This document shows, piece after piece, positions 1 through 7,181 of a DNA stretch of 36,079 nucleotides. The stretch spans positions 1-36,079 of the forward strand of contig JAFZMV010000071.1 of assembly GCA_017553205.1 (NCBI GenBank). The letters run 5' to 3'. Within the stretch, counting starts at the first letter, position 1. Each line of letters begins with the position of its first letter. The DNA is from Selenomonadaceae bacterium. Lineage in GTDB: Bacteria; Bacillota; Negativicutes; Selenomonadales; Selenomonadaceae. The notes beneath the pieces are model-generated. The model searched no databases. It was not told the DNA's origin and saw nothing but the letters and a program-made list of their open reading frames with translations. A program made the translations under genes and the position numbers.

Positions 1-99
1 AACCATAAGCCGTAGAGCTACAAGTTAGGATTTACGCTCGCAGGTACCTATATTTTCGCAGGTAACGTAGTCAGTTAAGACTTAAGCTAGTCAATCAGG

Positions 100-140
100 A
101 CTTTTTGCAAGCCCCCGCCTTTAGGCGTGGGGTTATTGAC
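100..140 (+). mobile_element. Right end of an IS200/IS605-type (TnpB-associated) element; possible omega-RNA 3' end
   Basis: A GC-rich hairpin (arms 112-120 and 123-132, TT loop, one bulged base in the 3' arm) is followed by GTTATTGAC, ending near 140. A C-rich/G-rich hairpin followed by a TTGAC-type end is characteristic of the right end of many Firmicutes IS200/IS605 and IS1341 elements (family knowledge, from memory). In such elements this end also forms the 3' scaffold of the guide RNA used by TnpB. No open tnpB frame is seen in bases 1-110; all three forward frames are closed, so the gene lies outside the window or is decayed. The exact boundary is a guess, because the other end is not visible. 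Confidence 0.55.
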
Positions 141-156
141 CGGAAATCCCCGCAAA

Positions 157-192
157 TAAAAAAAATCCTCATGCAAAAAATGCATGGAGGAA
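157..192 (-). terminator. Intrinsic terminator of the response regulator transcript
   Basis: Arms 166-175 and 181-190 form a stem around an A5/T5 loop with one bulged base. On the minus strand it is followed by a run of Ts (complement of the A run at 157-165). It lies about 60 bases beyond the stop codon of the minus-strand response regulator. Confidence 0.8.
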
Positions 193-250
193 TTATATCA
201 CAGAAAATTTATTCTGTAATCCTGTTTCCCAAAACTTTGCAAAAAGTTTC

Positions 251-925
251 TCATGCCTCCAGTCTGTAGCCGATACCGCGAACAGTTTTTATAGAAATAT
301 TTCCGTCAACTTCGTTTAATTTTTTGCGGAGAATTTTCATGTACGAATCAATATTGTTGGAAGTTATATCGCGTTCGAGTCCCCAAATTCTGTCGAGAAT
401 AATTTCACGCGGCACAACAACTCCCAAATTTTGCGAAAGTAAATCGAAAAGCTGAAATTCACGCGGTGAAAGTTGAATAATTTGATTTTTTTTCTTCAAA
501 ACTTTTGTCGTACGGTTCAAAGTAAAATCTCCGACTTCAATAATTTCCTGCTGGATTTTTTGAGTGCTGCGTCTGCCGAGTGCTCTAAGTCTTGCCAAAA
601 GTTCTTCAAATTCAAAAGGTTTTACAAGATAATCATCTGCACCAGCATCCAAACCTGTCACGCGGTCTTCAATGGTATCTCGTGCAGTGAGCATTAAAAT
701 TGATCTTTCGTAGCCTTCGTCGCGAAGTCTTCTGCATGCCTCAATTCCCGTGACATTTGGGAGCATCCAATCCAAAATTAAAATATCATATTCCGAATAC
801 ATTGCATATTCAAAAATATCTGCACCGTTTGTAATCCATTCGACTTGAATTTTATTTTGCATGAGCATGTATTCGATAAGTCTGCCGAGCCTTTTATCAT
901 CTTCGGCAAGTAATACTCGAGTCAT
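251..925 (-). CDS. OmpR/PhoB-family DNA-binding response regulator
   Basis: A 224-residue two-component transcription factor. The receiver domain (about 1-118) has the acidic pair D9/D10, phospho-acceptor D52 in LILDWMLP, T80 and K102 in VKPF. The C-terminal half (about 125-222) is a winged-helix DNA-binding domain ending in TVRGIGYRLEA, typical of the OmpR/PhoB group. ATG at 923-925 follows a GGAGG site. No histidine kinase gene adjoins it: upstream on the same strand is upp and downstream is a terminator, so its partner is elsewhere. It may be read through from upp, 110 bases upstream, although that gap contains a repeat array. The family is certain; the regulon cannot be told from sequence. 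Confidence 0.93.
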   Translation of the reverse strand: MTRVLLAEDDKRLGRLIEYMLMQNKIQVEWITNGADIFEYAMYSEYDILILDWMLPNVTGIEACRRLRDEGYERSILMLTARDTIEDRVTGLDAGADDYLVKPFEFEELLARLRALGRRSTQKIQQEIIEVGDFTLNRTTKVLKKKNQIIQLSPREFQLFDLLSQNLGVVVPREIILDRIWGLERDITSNNIDSYMKILRKKLNEVDGNISIKTVRGIGYRLEA

Positions 926-961
926 ATTTTTTCCTCCAACTTTTTTTATTAGGGGCTTGTT

Positions 962-1035
962 TAATTAGGAGTTGAATTTTGAAAAAAATTTTTTCTCTTT
1001 TTAATTCCCCATTCCTCATTCCTCATTCCTAATTA
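962..1035. repeat. Short element bounded by 9-bp inverted repeats, containing a heptamer array
   Basis: TAATTAGGA at 962-970 and its exact reverse complement TCCTAATTA at 1027-1035 bound a 74-base AT-rich stretch between upp and the response regulator gene. Read on the minus strand, 1007-1034 consists of four 7-base units (AATTAGG, AATGAGG twice, AATGGGG) followed by AATT. The array starts one base after the upp stop codon. A second array of the same design lies at 3436-3463. These look like short tandemly repeated repetitive sequences; whether they move or act as RNA is unknown. Confidence 0.6.
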
Positions 1036-1659
1036 TTACAGCTTTCCGAAAATTCTGTCGCCTGCGTCACCGAGTCCGGGAATTATATAGCAGTGTTCAT
1101 TTAAATCTTGATCAATAGCCGCAGTATAAATCGGAATATCAGGGTGATCTTCAGAAATTTTTTTAATTCCTTGCGGAGCAGAAACAATACACATAAAAAT
1201 AATTTTTTTCGCACCTTTGTCTTTGAGCATTTGAAGAGCCGCCGAACAACTTCCGCCCGTTGCAAGCATGGGATCTGTTACGAGCAAAATTTTTTCTTCG
1301 AGTTTCAGAGGCATTTTGCTGTAATATTCAATCGGCTGAAAAGTTTTTTCGTCGCGATAAAGTCCGATATGTCCGACTGACGCACCATTTAAAATTTTTA
1401 AAACTCCTCCCGCCATCGCCAAACCTGCACGAAGCACGGGAACAACTACAAATTTTTCTTCTTCCAAAATTTTTACTTTGCAGGGAGAAATAGGAGTTTC
1501 AATTTCAATTTCTTTCGTTTCAAATTCACGTCCGACTTCGTAAGTCATCAACATGGCAATTTCTTCTACAAGAAGGCGAAAATCTTTTGTAGATGTTTTT
1601 TTATTTCTCAACTGTGCAAGTTTATGAGAAATTATCGGATTTTTTATTTCTGTCACCAT
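1036..1659 (-). CDS. upp: Uracil phosphoribosyltransferase
   Basis: Pyrimidine salvage enzyme converting uracil and PRPP to UMP in the cytoplasm. The PRPP-binding loop appears as VTDPMLATGGS, and the C-terminal GLGDAGDRIFG matches the uracil-binding end of the family. The frame is open upstream to 1719, but the ATG at 1657-1659 is chosen: it has GGAGG seven bases upstream and gives 207 residues beginning MVTEIKNP, the family's normal length and start. The longer frame would overlap the predicted promoter. Transcribed divergently from rsmB and followed directly by a heptamer repeat array. Confidence 0.95.
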   Translation of the reverse strand: MVTEIKNPIISHKLAQLRNKKTSTKDFRLLVEEIAMLMTYEVGREFETKEIEIETPISPCKVKILEEEKFVVVPVLRAGLAMAGGVLKILNGASVGHIGLYRDEKTFQPIEYYSKMPLKLEEKILLVTDPMLATGGSCSAALQMLKDKGAKKIIFMCIVSAPQGIKKISEDHPDIPIYTAAIDQDLNEHCYIIPGLGDAGDRIFGKL

Positions 1660-1690
1660 AAAAAAACCTCCAAAAAAAATATTTTTCAAA

Positions 1691-1719
1691 ATTTTATAGC
1701 CGCCTCTTAATATTGTCAA
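1691..1719 (-). promoter_or_regulatory. Predicted sigma-A type promoter of upp
   Basis: On the minus strand, TTGACA (1714-1719), 17 bases, TAAAAT (1691-1696), about 30 bases upstream of the upp start codon. Consensus match only. Confidence 0.6.
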
Positions 1720-1792
1720 TTCAAAAAAAATAATATTTTCAAAATTAATGAGTTATGGGATAATAAAAAAAAATTTCAGAGGTGAAAAATTT

Positions 1793-3089
1793 TTGGATAA
1801 AGTAAGATTTTCGGCAGTAAAAATAGTTTATGCCGTCACTGAAAAAGATGCTTATGCAAATGTTGAACTTGCAAAAGTTTTGCGTCAAGAAAAATTTTCG
1901 GATTTGGACAGAAGATTTTGCACGGAATTAGTTTACGGCACGATTAAAACGGCGGTTTCACTCGATTGGAAAATTTCAAAATATTTGAGCCGTCCGATTG
2001 AGCAAGTTGATAGAAAAATTTTGGCGGTCTTGAGATTGGGAATGTATCAAATTTTTTTTATGGATAAAGTTCCCGAATCTGCCGCCGTCAACGAATCTGT
2101 GGAAATTGCAAAAAAAATTTCTGTCGGTGCGTCAAAATTTGTGAACGGAGTTTTGAGAAATGTTTTGAGAAATCCCGAAAAGTCAGAATTTCCTGCAGAT
2201 GACGGAATTGAATCAACCGCGTTAAAAACTTTCCACCCTGTTTGGCTGGTAAAATTATTTGCGGAAGAATTTGGAATTGACGAAGCAAAAAAAATTTGTG
2301 AGGCTGACAACATTGAGCCTCCTTTGTGTGTGCGTGTTAATACTTTGAAAATTTCCCGCGAAGATTTTTTGACGGAATTAAAAAATTTTGGAGTGACTGC
2401 GGAAAAATCAAAAATCGCAGAAGACGGAGTTATTTTAAAAAATCACGGTGCGTTGGATAAATTTAATTTTTTGCGGAAAGGTTTATGTCAAGTTCAAGAT
2501 GAAAGCTCGATGACGGCTGCTCGTCTGCTGAATCCTTCGGAAAATGATTTTGTTATTGATTGCTGTGCGGCACCCGGCGGAAAGACCACGCATATTGCCG
2601 AACTGATGAAAAATCGCGGAAAAATTATTGCCTGCGACATTCACGAACACAAAATAAAAAAAAATCCGTCAAAATGCTGAACGGCTCGGAATAAAAATTA
2701 TTGAACCGATTTTAACGGACGCAAGAAAAATTGGAGAAAAATTTTTTGAACAGGCTGATAAAATTTTGGCTGACGTGCCGTGTTCAGGCTTGGGAGTAAT
2801 TCGCAGAAAAGCCGATTTAAGATTGAAAAAAAATCCAGCAGAAATTTCAGAACTTCCGAAACTTCAGCTGGAAATTTTATCGAGTGCGGCGAAGGCTTTA
2901 AAACGCGGAGGAATTTTAATTTATTCAACTTGTACAATTTTAAAACGTGAAAATGAGGAAGTCATAAAAAAATTTTTGTCGCTGAACGAAAATTTTAAAT
3001 TGATTGAAATGAAAACTTTATTCCCGCATATTGATAACACGGACGGATTTTTTTACGCAAAACTTTTAAACGATGTATCACAAAGATGA
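1793..3089 (+). CDS. rsmB: 16S rRNA m5C967 methyltransferase RsmB, frameshifted in an A9 run
   Basis: SAM-dependent methyltransferase of the Sun/RsmB family that modifies C967 of 16S rRNA. It has an N-terminal NusB-like RNA-binding domain (about residues 1-130) and a C-terminal Rossmann domain with CCAAPGGKTTH (SAM site), the catalytic DVPCSGLGVIRR (cysteine in PCSG) and STCTI. The TTG at 1793 is chosen because AGAGGTG (1778-1784) precedes it; an ATG at 1748 in the same frame has no ribosome site. The frame ends early at 2680: the run of nine As at 2656-2664 has one base too many. Removing one restores a continuous protein of 431 residues, the family's usual size, ending at 3089. This could be a sequencing or assembly error, a real mutation, or a slippage-rescued gene. 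Confidence 0.9.
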
Positions 3090-3099
3090 TATCTGATGC

Positions 3100-3146
3100 T
3101 GATGTTCTTCAGCTGGAAGTAAAATTTCCAAGAGGCACGAACATCA
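3100..3146. terminator. Long hairpin after rsmB, possible terminator
   Basis: Perfect 8-bp arms TGATGTTC (3100-3107) and GAACATCA (3139-3146) enclose a smaller GGAA/TTCC hairpin. Only four Ts follow, so it is a weak intrinsic terminator at best. It starts 11 bases after the rsmB stop. Confidence 0.4.
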
Positions 3147-3217
3147 TTTTAAGTGTCAGTTGAAATCCATAACAAAAGATTTTATATTTTTGCTTATAGC
3201 GGTTTGGAAAAATAATG

Positions 3218-3900
3218 TCAGTAACCCGAGTGAGCAAACCAACCTTGACAATCAGAAAGTAAAATTCTGAAAACAGCGACTTTGATGGCATTTCGTAAAA
3301 GTTTAACATCACGAATTTTCCATTTGCGAAGAAAAGTTTTCAATTTTGACCAAAGCAACTCGATTGGATTCAAGTCAGGACTGTATGGCGGTAAATACAG
3401 AGGCAAAGTTGAATGAGGTGTTGGGAGTTAAAATTCCTCATTCCTATCTCCACACTCCTAATTGAAAAGCGTTTTCCTGTAATTGAACCTTCAAAACTTC
3501 TGTAACGTATAGTTCCGTCAAAACGCATTGCTCCGACAATTCCAGTACGTTTTGGTGTGTTAATCGGTACAGAATCCGATATTCTTACGTTGCCTATGGA
3601 ACGACCGTAAAGTCTTGTCATATCGATATTGACACCGCTTTCATCGATGAAAACAAGCTGATCGGGATCGAAATGCGACCTACACTCTTTCCAAAGCTCT
3701 CTTTCCTCTTTCACTTCAGGTCTGTCTCTCTCGACGGCATATAAACTTTTTTTACGCGTAAGTAAAGCTAAGTTTGTGACGAACGGCTTTACACATCGAC
3801 GGAACTTTGCAATCAAGATTTAGTCTATCGATTATTTCCTGCAAAGTTATGTCGGATTCTTCGATTATAAGTTCTGCTGTTCTTTTTAGATATTCTATTA
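3218..3900 (-). pseudogene. IS630-family DDE transposase, pseudogene
   Basis: Recognisable pieces in order on the minus strand: an N-terminal stretch with EYLKRTAELI (from about 3895); then, after a frame change in a seven-A run near 3757, SLYAVERDRPEVKEERELW and VFIDESGV (first catalytic Asp); then GTIRYRSFEGSITGKRF. After a break comes LPLYLPPYSPDLNPIELLW (catalytic Glu), ending WFAHSGY at 3218. The 40-50 residues with the second catalytic Asp (usually DNA.FH) are missing between about 3435 and 3465, where a 28-base heptamer array sits instead. The N-terminal helix-turn-helix was not recognised. With at least two lesions and a missing catalytic residue, it cannot be active. Confidence 0.88.
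3436..3463 (-). repeat. Four-unit heptamer array inside the transposase remnant
   Basis: Read on the minus strand the units are AATTAGG, AGTGTGG, AGATAGG and AATGAGG, followed by AATT. This is the same order, unit count and bordering AATT as the array at 1007-1034. It lies exactly where the transposase has lost its middle part. Confidence 0.65.
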
Positions 3901-4067
3901 TACAATTTTTTGTGTTTTTATTTATGAAAACCGCTACAAGATATCTTTGGGATTTTTAAGCCCAATAGAATACAGACAAAAAAATGAATTTCGTTGCTTA
4001 ATTTGTCCAGTTTTTTGTCCGCACTTCCCTGCCATAAGTCGTCGTTCAAAACAAAAAATCAATAAAA

Positions 4068-4178
4068 TATTACTCCGACGACAATAAATACTAAATTTTT
4101 TTCGTGAGATTCTATTCGCATTTCACGTCTGCTAAAAATTTCTCACAGTTTTTGGTAATTTTAATCGTCGGAGTAATA
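4068..4178. mobile_element. MITE-like element with 14-bp perfect terminal inverted repeats
   Basis: TATTACTCCGACGA (4068-4081) is repeated in exact inverted form at 4165-4178. Both outermost pairs are TA, so the element may be 4070-4176 with TA target duplications, as left by IS630/Tc1/mariner-type transposases. The interior is AT-rich with smaller inverted repeats (GTGAGA/TCTCAC) and no reading frame. Its ends differ from those of the neighbouring IS630 remnant, so a different helper would be needed. Confidence 0.6.
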
Positions 4179-4183
4179 AAATC

Positions 4184-4240
4184 TTCAAAGGATTGATTTT
4201 CTATGGTATAATTTCTTTGAAAACGTTAACAATATTGTTA
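4184..4240 (+). promoter_or_regulatory. Promoter with overlapping cre-like (CcpA/LacI-family) operator
   Basis: TTCAAA (4184-4189), 17 bases, TATAAT (4207-4212). Six bases further, TGAAAACGTTAACA (4218-4231) fits every position of the cre consensus TGWAANCGNTNWCA as I remember it. It overlaps a perfect 14-bp palindrome TAACAATATTGTTA (4227-4240). An operator placed at the start of transcription would repress. The next gene, psd, begins 200 bases later and has its own promoter, so the target of this control is unclear. Confidence 0.55.
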
Positions 4241-4399
4241 CTTTTTGCTTTTTTGTATTTTAGCACACTTAAGTTTCTTTATTTGTCCGCTGGCACAACG
4301 GGTTAGTTTATAGTGATTTTTCAAAGCCAAAATTTTTGAAAATGGTACAAAGTCAAGCATTATATGGTTTTATGGAAGTAGAAAAATATATTCATTTTC

Positions 4400-4408
4400 T
4401 GCTATAAT
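4400..4408 (+). promoter_or_regulatory. Extended -10 promoter of psd
   Basis: TGCTATAAT, an extended -10 element without a good -35, lies about 33 bases before the psd start. An AAGGAG ribosome site (4425-4430) follows. Confidence 0.5.
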
Positions 4409-4440
4409 ATTTCAAATTTTGAATAAGGAGTTGTAAACTT

Positions 4441-5070
4441 TTGAGCATAATTCGCGAAGGATATTATTTTGCAGGAGTTGCGTTGTTGGTCGCCGTTCTT
4501 TTTTATTTTGCAATACATCCGTATGCGGCAATACTTCCCGCGATTCTTGCATGTTACTGCATATATTTTTTTAGAAATCCTAAAAGAAACATTCCCGCCG
4601 ATGAATCTTTAATAGTTTCTCCTGCTGACGGAACTGTTCAGGATATTGTACATTTGGACGGCGATGACTTTATAAAATCTCCCTGCAATAAAGTCATAAT
4701 TTTTTTGTCGGTTCTTGATGTTCATGTAAATCGCAGTCCGATTGCCGGAGAAATTAAAGTTCAAAAATATATTTGCGGAAGATTCCGCCCCGCTTATAAA
4801 GATTCTGTCGGCTTTGAAAACGAAAGACATTTAATCGGGATTGAAAATGAAAAAATCCGCGTGACTGTCACTCAAATTGCGGGAATTTTGGCAAGAAGAA
4901 TTGTCAGTTGGGTTACTCTCGACGATAAACTTGACAAGGGCGAATTATACGGTTTGATTCGTTTCGGTTCATGTACTGAAATTGTTGTTCCCGATGATGT
5001 CGAAATTCTTGTTAAAAAAGGTCAGAAAGTACGCGGAGGAGAAACCATTATCGGCAAAATGAAAAAATAA
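4441..5070 (+). CDS. psd: Phosphatidylserine decarboxylase (short, archaeal-type)
   Basis: Makes phosphatidylethanolamine from phosphatidylserine at the membrane. The 209-residue length and two N-terminal hydrophobic segments (about 8-25 and 27-44) fit the short Psd class. The self-cleavage site is RFGS (G176/S177); cleavage there creates the pyruvoyl cofactor from the serine. Other family motifs are VSPADGTV and DVHVNRSPIAG. Start TTG at 4441 with AAGGAG ten bases upstream. A phosphatidylserine synthase gene, often adjacent, is absent here; the next gene is queE, 18 bases downstream. Confidence 0.93.
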   Translation: MSIIREGYYFAGVALLVAVLFYFAIHPYAAILPAILACYCIYFFRNPKRNIPADESLIVSPADGTVQDIVHLDGDDFIKSPCNKVIIFLSVLDVHVNRSPIAGEIKVQKYICGRFRPAYKDSVGFENERHLIGIENEKIRVTVTQIAGILARRIVSWVTLDDKLDKGELYGLIRFGSCTEIVVPDDVEILVKKGQKVRGGETIIGKMKK

Positions 5071-5088
5071 TTTTGGAGAAAATATTTT

Positions 5089-5820
5089 ATGGAAAACTTA
5101 ATTGAAATTTTTTCATCGGTGCAAGGTGAAGGAAAATATATCGGCTGTCGTCAAATTTTCGTAAGATTTTCTGATTGTAATTTGCGATGTGCTTACTGCG
5201 ATACAAATTTCGGCAGAACTGATTTTTGCAACGTGGAAAATTTTTCGGGAGCAATGAAATTTTCGCAAATAAAAAATCCTGTTTCCGCCGAAAAAACTGC
5301 CGACATTATAAAAAAATTCCATGCCGAAGTTCCCGCTCATTCTGTCAGCTTTACGGGCGGTGAACCTCTCCTGCATGGAAATTTTATTTCTAAAATTGCC
5401 GAACTTCTGAAAAATACAGGACTGAAAATTTTTCTTGAAACTAACGGCACACTTTTTGAAGAATTTGAAAAAATTTTTGATTCCGTCGATATTGTCAGCA
5501 TGGATATAAAACTTCCAAGCATTACGGGGAAAAATTTTTTTCCGCAACATGAAAAATTTTTAGAACTTGCACGGAAAAAAGATTTCTACTCAAAAATTGT
5601 TGTATCTGATGAAACAACTTTAGAGGAATTCAATACGGCAGTAGATTTAATATTTTCAGTTGCTCCGAAAAGTTTGTTGATTCTTCAACCTGTAACTCCC
5701 GTCGGAAAAATAAAATCTGCAAGTGCAGAAAAAATTTTATTTCTGCAGTCAATCGCACTGAAAAAATTATCTGACGTTCGAATAATTCCTCAGACTCATA
5801 AATTTATAAATCTTTTGTGA
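5089..5820 (+). CDS. queE: 7-carboxy-7-deazaguanine synthase (radical SAM)
   Basis: Third step of queuosine/7-deazaguanine biosynthesis: a radical SAM ring contraction of 6-carboxytetrahydropterin to 7-carboxy-7-deazaguanine. The iron-sulfur cysteines are C30, C34 and C37 in CNLRCAYC (CX3CX2C). SAM-binding FTGGEPLL and the N-terminal SVQGEG, typical of QueE, are present. 243 residues, normal for the longer forms. ATG preceded by TTGGAG. It follows psd at 18 bases and probably shares its transcript; queC and queD are not in the window. Confidence 0.93.
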   Translation: MENLIEIFSSVQGEGKYIGCRQIFVRFSDCNLRCAYCDTNFGRTDFCNVENFSGAMKFSQIKNPVSAEKTADIIKKFHAEVPAHSVSFTGGEPLLHGNFISKIAELLKNTGLKIFLETNGTLFEEFEKIFDSVDIVSMDIKLPSITGKNFFPQHEKFLELARKKDFYSKIVVSDETTLEEFNTAVDLIFSVAPKSLLILQPVTPVGKIKSASAEKILFLQSIALKKLSDVRIIPQTHKFINLL

Positions 5821-5857
5821 CGAAAAATTTTTTTATATTGTTGAAGTTTCTGCACGG

Positions 5858-5885
5858 TTGACAAAATTTTTGAATTTGCAATAAT
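5858..5885 (+). promoter_or_regulatory. Predicted promoter of secDF
   Basis: TTGACA (5858-5863), 16 bases, AATAAT (5880-5885), about 43 bases before the secD start. Confidence 0.6.
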
Positions 5886-5927
5886 ACCACAGAAAAAATT
5901 TTTTTATTTGAAAGAAAGGGGCAGACT

Positions 5928-7181
5928 GTGAGAAAAGATGTTTTGGCAAAATTACTGATTTGTTTAACGGTGATTGTTGCGTTATTTATAGTTTTCATTC
6001 GTCCGCTTGCTCATTCGATTCGTCAAGGATTGGATTTACAGGGCGGAACTCATGTAGTTTTGGAGGCTGAAGATACCGACATTGCAAAAGTTGATGAGGA
6101 CGCAATGCAAAGAGTCGTCAGCATTATGGAAAAACGAGTAAACGAACTCGGATTAACTGAACCGATTATCCAGCGTGAAGGCGAAAGAAGAGTTATTATC
6201 GAGTTACCGGGAATTAAAGACCCTGACAAAGCCATTGCAACGATCGGCAAAACGGCTATGCTTGAATTTAAAGACGAAGAGGGCAATACTCTTTTGACGG
6301 GAACAGATTTAAAAGACGCACAAGCTGCCATGAATCAACAAAATAATCAGTGCGTTGTTAATTTGGAATTCAGTGACGAAGGTTCAAAAAAATTCGCCGA
6401 TGCAACTTTGAAAAATGTCGGCAGACAGATTGCCATTCTGCTTGACGGAGAAGTTTTAACAAATCCTGTTGTCCGTGAACCGATTTTGGGAGGACGTGCA
6501 GAAATTTCAGGTCAGAAAGATTTGGAAGAAGCTCAACATTTGGCAGTACTTTTGAGAAGCGGTGCATTGCCCGTTAAAGTCAACATAATTGAAACTCGAA
6601 CTGTCGGACCTTCACTCGGTCAAGATTCAAAAGACAAATCTGAATTTGCTTTTGTTGTCGGAATTGCGGCAGTTTTGATTTTCATGCTGTTATTTTACAG
6701 AATGTGCGGTTTTGTCGCTGACGTAAGTTTGATGGCTTATACATTGTTACTTCTTGGAGTTTTAAAAGGACTTGACGCGACTTTAACTTTGCCTGGCGTT
6801 GCGGGAATAATTTTATCAATCGGAATGGCGGTTGATGCAAACGTTTTAATTTTTGAACATTTTAAAGAAGAATTTAGAATGGGAAAAACTATTCGCATGT
6901 CAATGGACGCAGGATTTAAAAGAGCATTCACAACAATTTTAGACTCGAACACGACCACAATAATTGCGGCGGCGGTTTTATTTTTCTTCGGTTCAGGAAC
7001 TATTCGCGGTTTTGCAATTACTTTAGGTCTTGGCGTTGTTCTCTCAATGCTTACCGCAATTACTTTAACGCAATACATGCTTAAACTCATGGTAAATTCA
7101 AATATTTTCAAAAGCCCGAGCATTTACGGGGCAAACGGTTTTGTTTTATTTGATGAAAGGGCGGTGAAGAAAAATGCCTAA
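5928..7181 (+). CDS. secD: Protein translocase subunit SecD
   Basis: Inner-membrane accessory subunit of the Sec translocon that uses the proton gradient to help complete export. It has one N-terminal membrane helix (about 8-26), a large periplasmic P1 region starting with GLDLQGGTHVVLE, and a C-terminal bundle of five helices with the family signature around GMAVDANVLIFEH. GTG start with AGGGG upstream. 417 residues, the short SecD form of Firmicutes and related bacteria. It overlaps secF by eight bases. yajC, often upstream, is absent; queE precedes it across a promoter. Confidence 0.96.
   Translation: MRKDVLAKLLICLTVIVALFIVFIRPLAHSIRQGLDLQGGTHVVLEAEDTDIAKVDEDAMQRVVSIMEKRVNELGLTEPIIQREGERRVIIELPGIKDPDKAIATIGKTAMLEFKDEEGNTLLTGTDLKDAQAAMNQQNNQCVVNLEFSDEGSKKFADATLKNVGRQIAILLDGEVLTNPVVREPILGGRAEISGQKDLEEAQHLAVLLRSGALPVKVNIIETRTVGPSLGQDSKDKSEFAFVVGIAAVLIFMLLFYRMCGFVADVSLMAYTLLLLGVLKGLDATLTLPGVAGIILSIGMAVDANVLIFEHFKEEFRMGKTIRMSMDAGFKRAFTTILDSNTTTIIAAAVLFFFGSGTIRGFAITLGLGVVLSMLTAITLTQYMLKLMVNSNIFKSPSIYGANGFVLFDERAVKKNA

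Larger units (their letters stand above)
3199..3934 (-). mobile_element. Decayed IS630-family insertion sequence
   Basis: The element carries a broken minus-strand IS630-type transposase. Its proposed ends are imperfect inverted repeats starting GCGGTTT at both sides (3199 inward on plus, 3934 inward on minus; 14 of the first 17 bases agree). Each is flanked by the dinucleotide TA (3197-3198 and 3935-3936), the target duplication expected of the IS630/Tc1/mariner group. The transposase stop lies 19 bases inside one end, as usual. Length is 736 bases, short for the family because of internal loss. The ends were found by eye and are less certain than the family. Confidence 0.7.
3935..4440. other. 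Gene-free stretch between the IS630 remnant and psd
   Basis: About 500 bases with no convincing gene. It contains a MITE-like inverted repeat (4068-4178), a promoter with a cre-like operator (4184-4240) and the psd promoter (4400-4408). A minus-strand open stretch beginning MAGKCGQKTG (about 3940-4035) resembles nothing I recognise and has no ribosome site. The remaining sequence (4241-4395) shows no clear structure. Confidence 0.5.

Noticed and set aside
3109..3312. 67-codon minus-strand frame at the end of the IS630 remnant
   Set aside because: It overlaps the real C-terminal transposase frame and the element end, and has no family resemblance.
4283..4315. Stretch CTGGCACAACGGGTTAG resembling a tRNA D-arm
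   Set aside because: No matching acceptor stem or GTTCGA T-loop is found around it.
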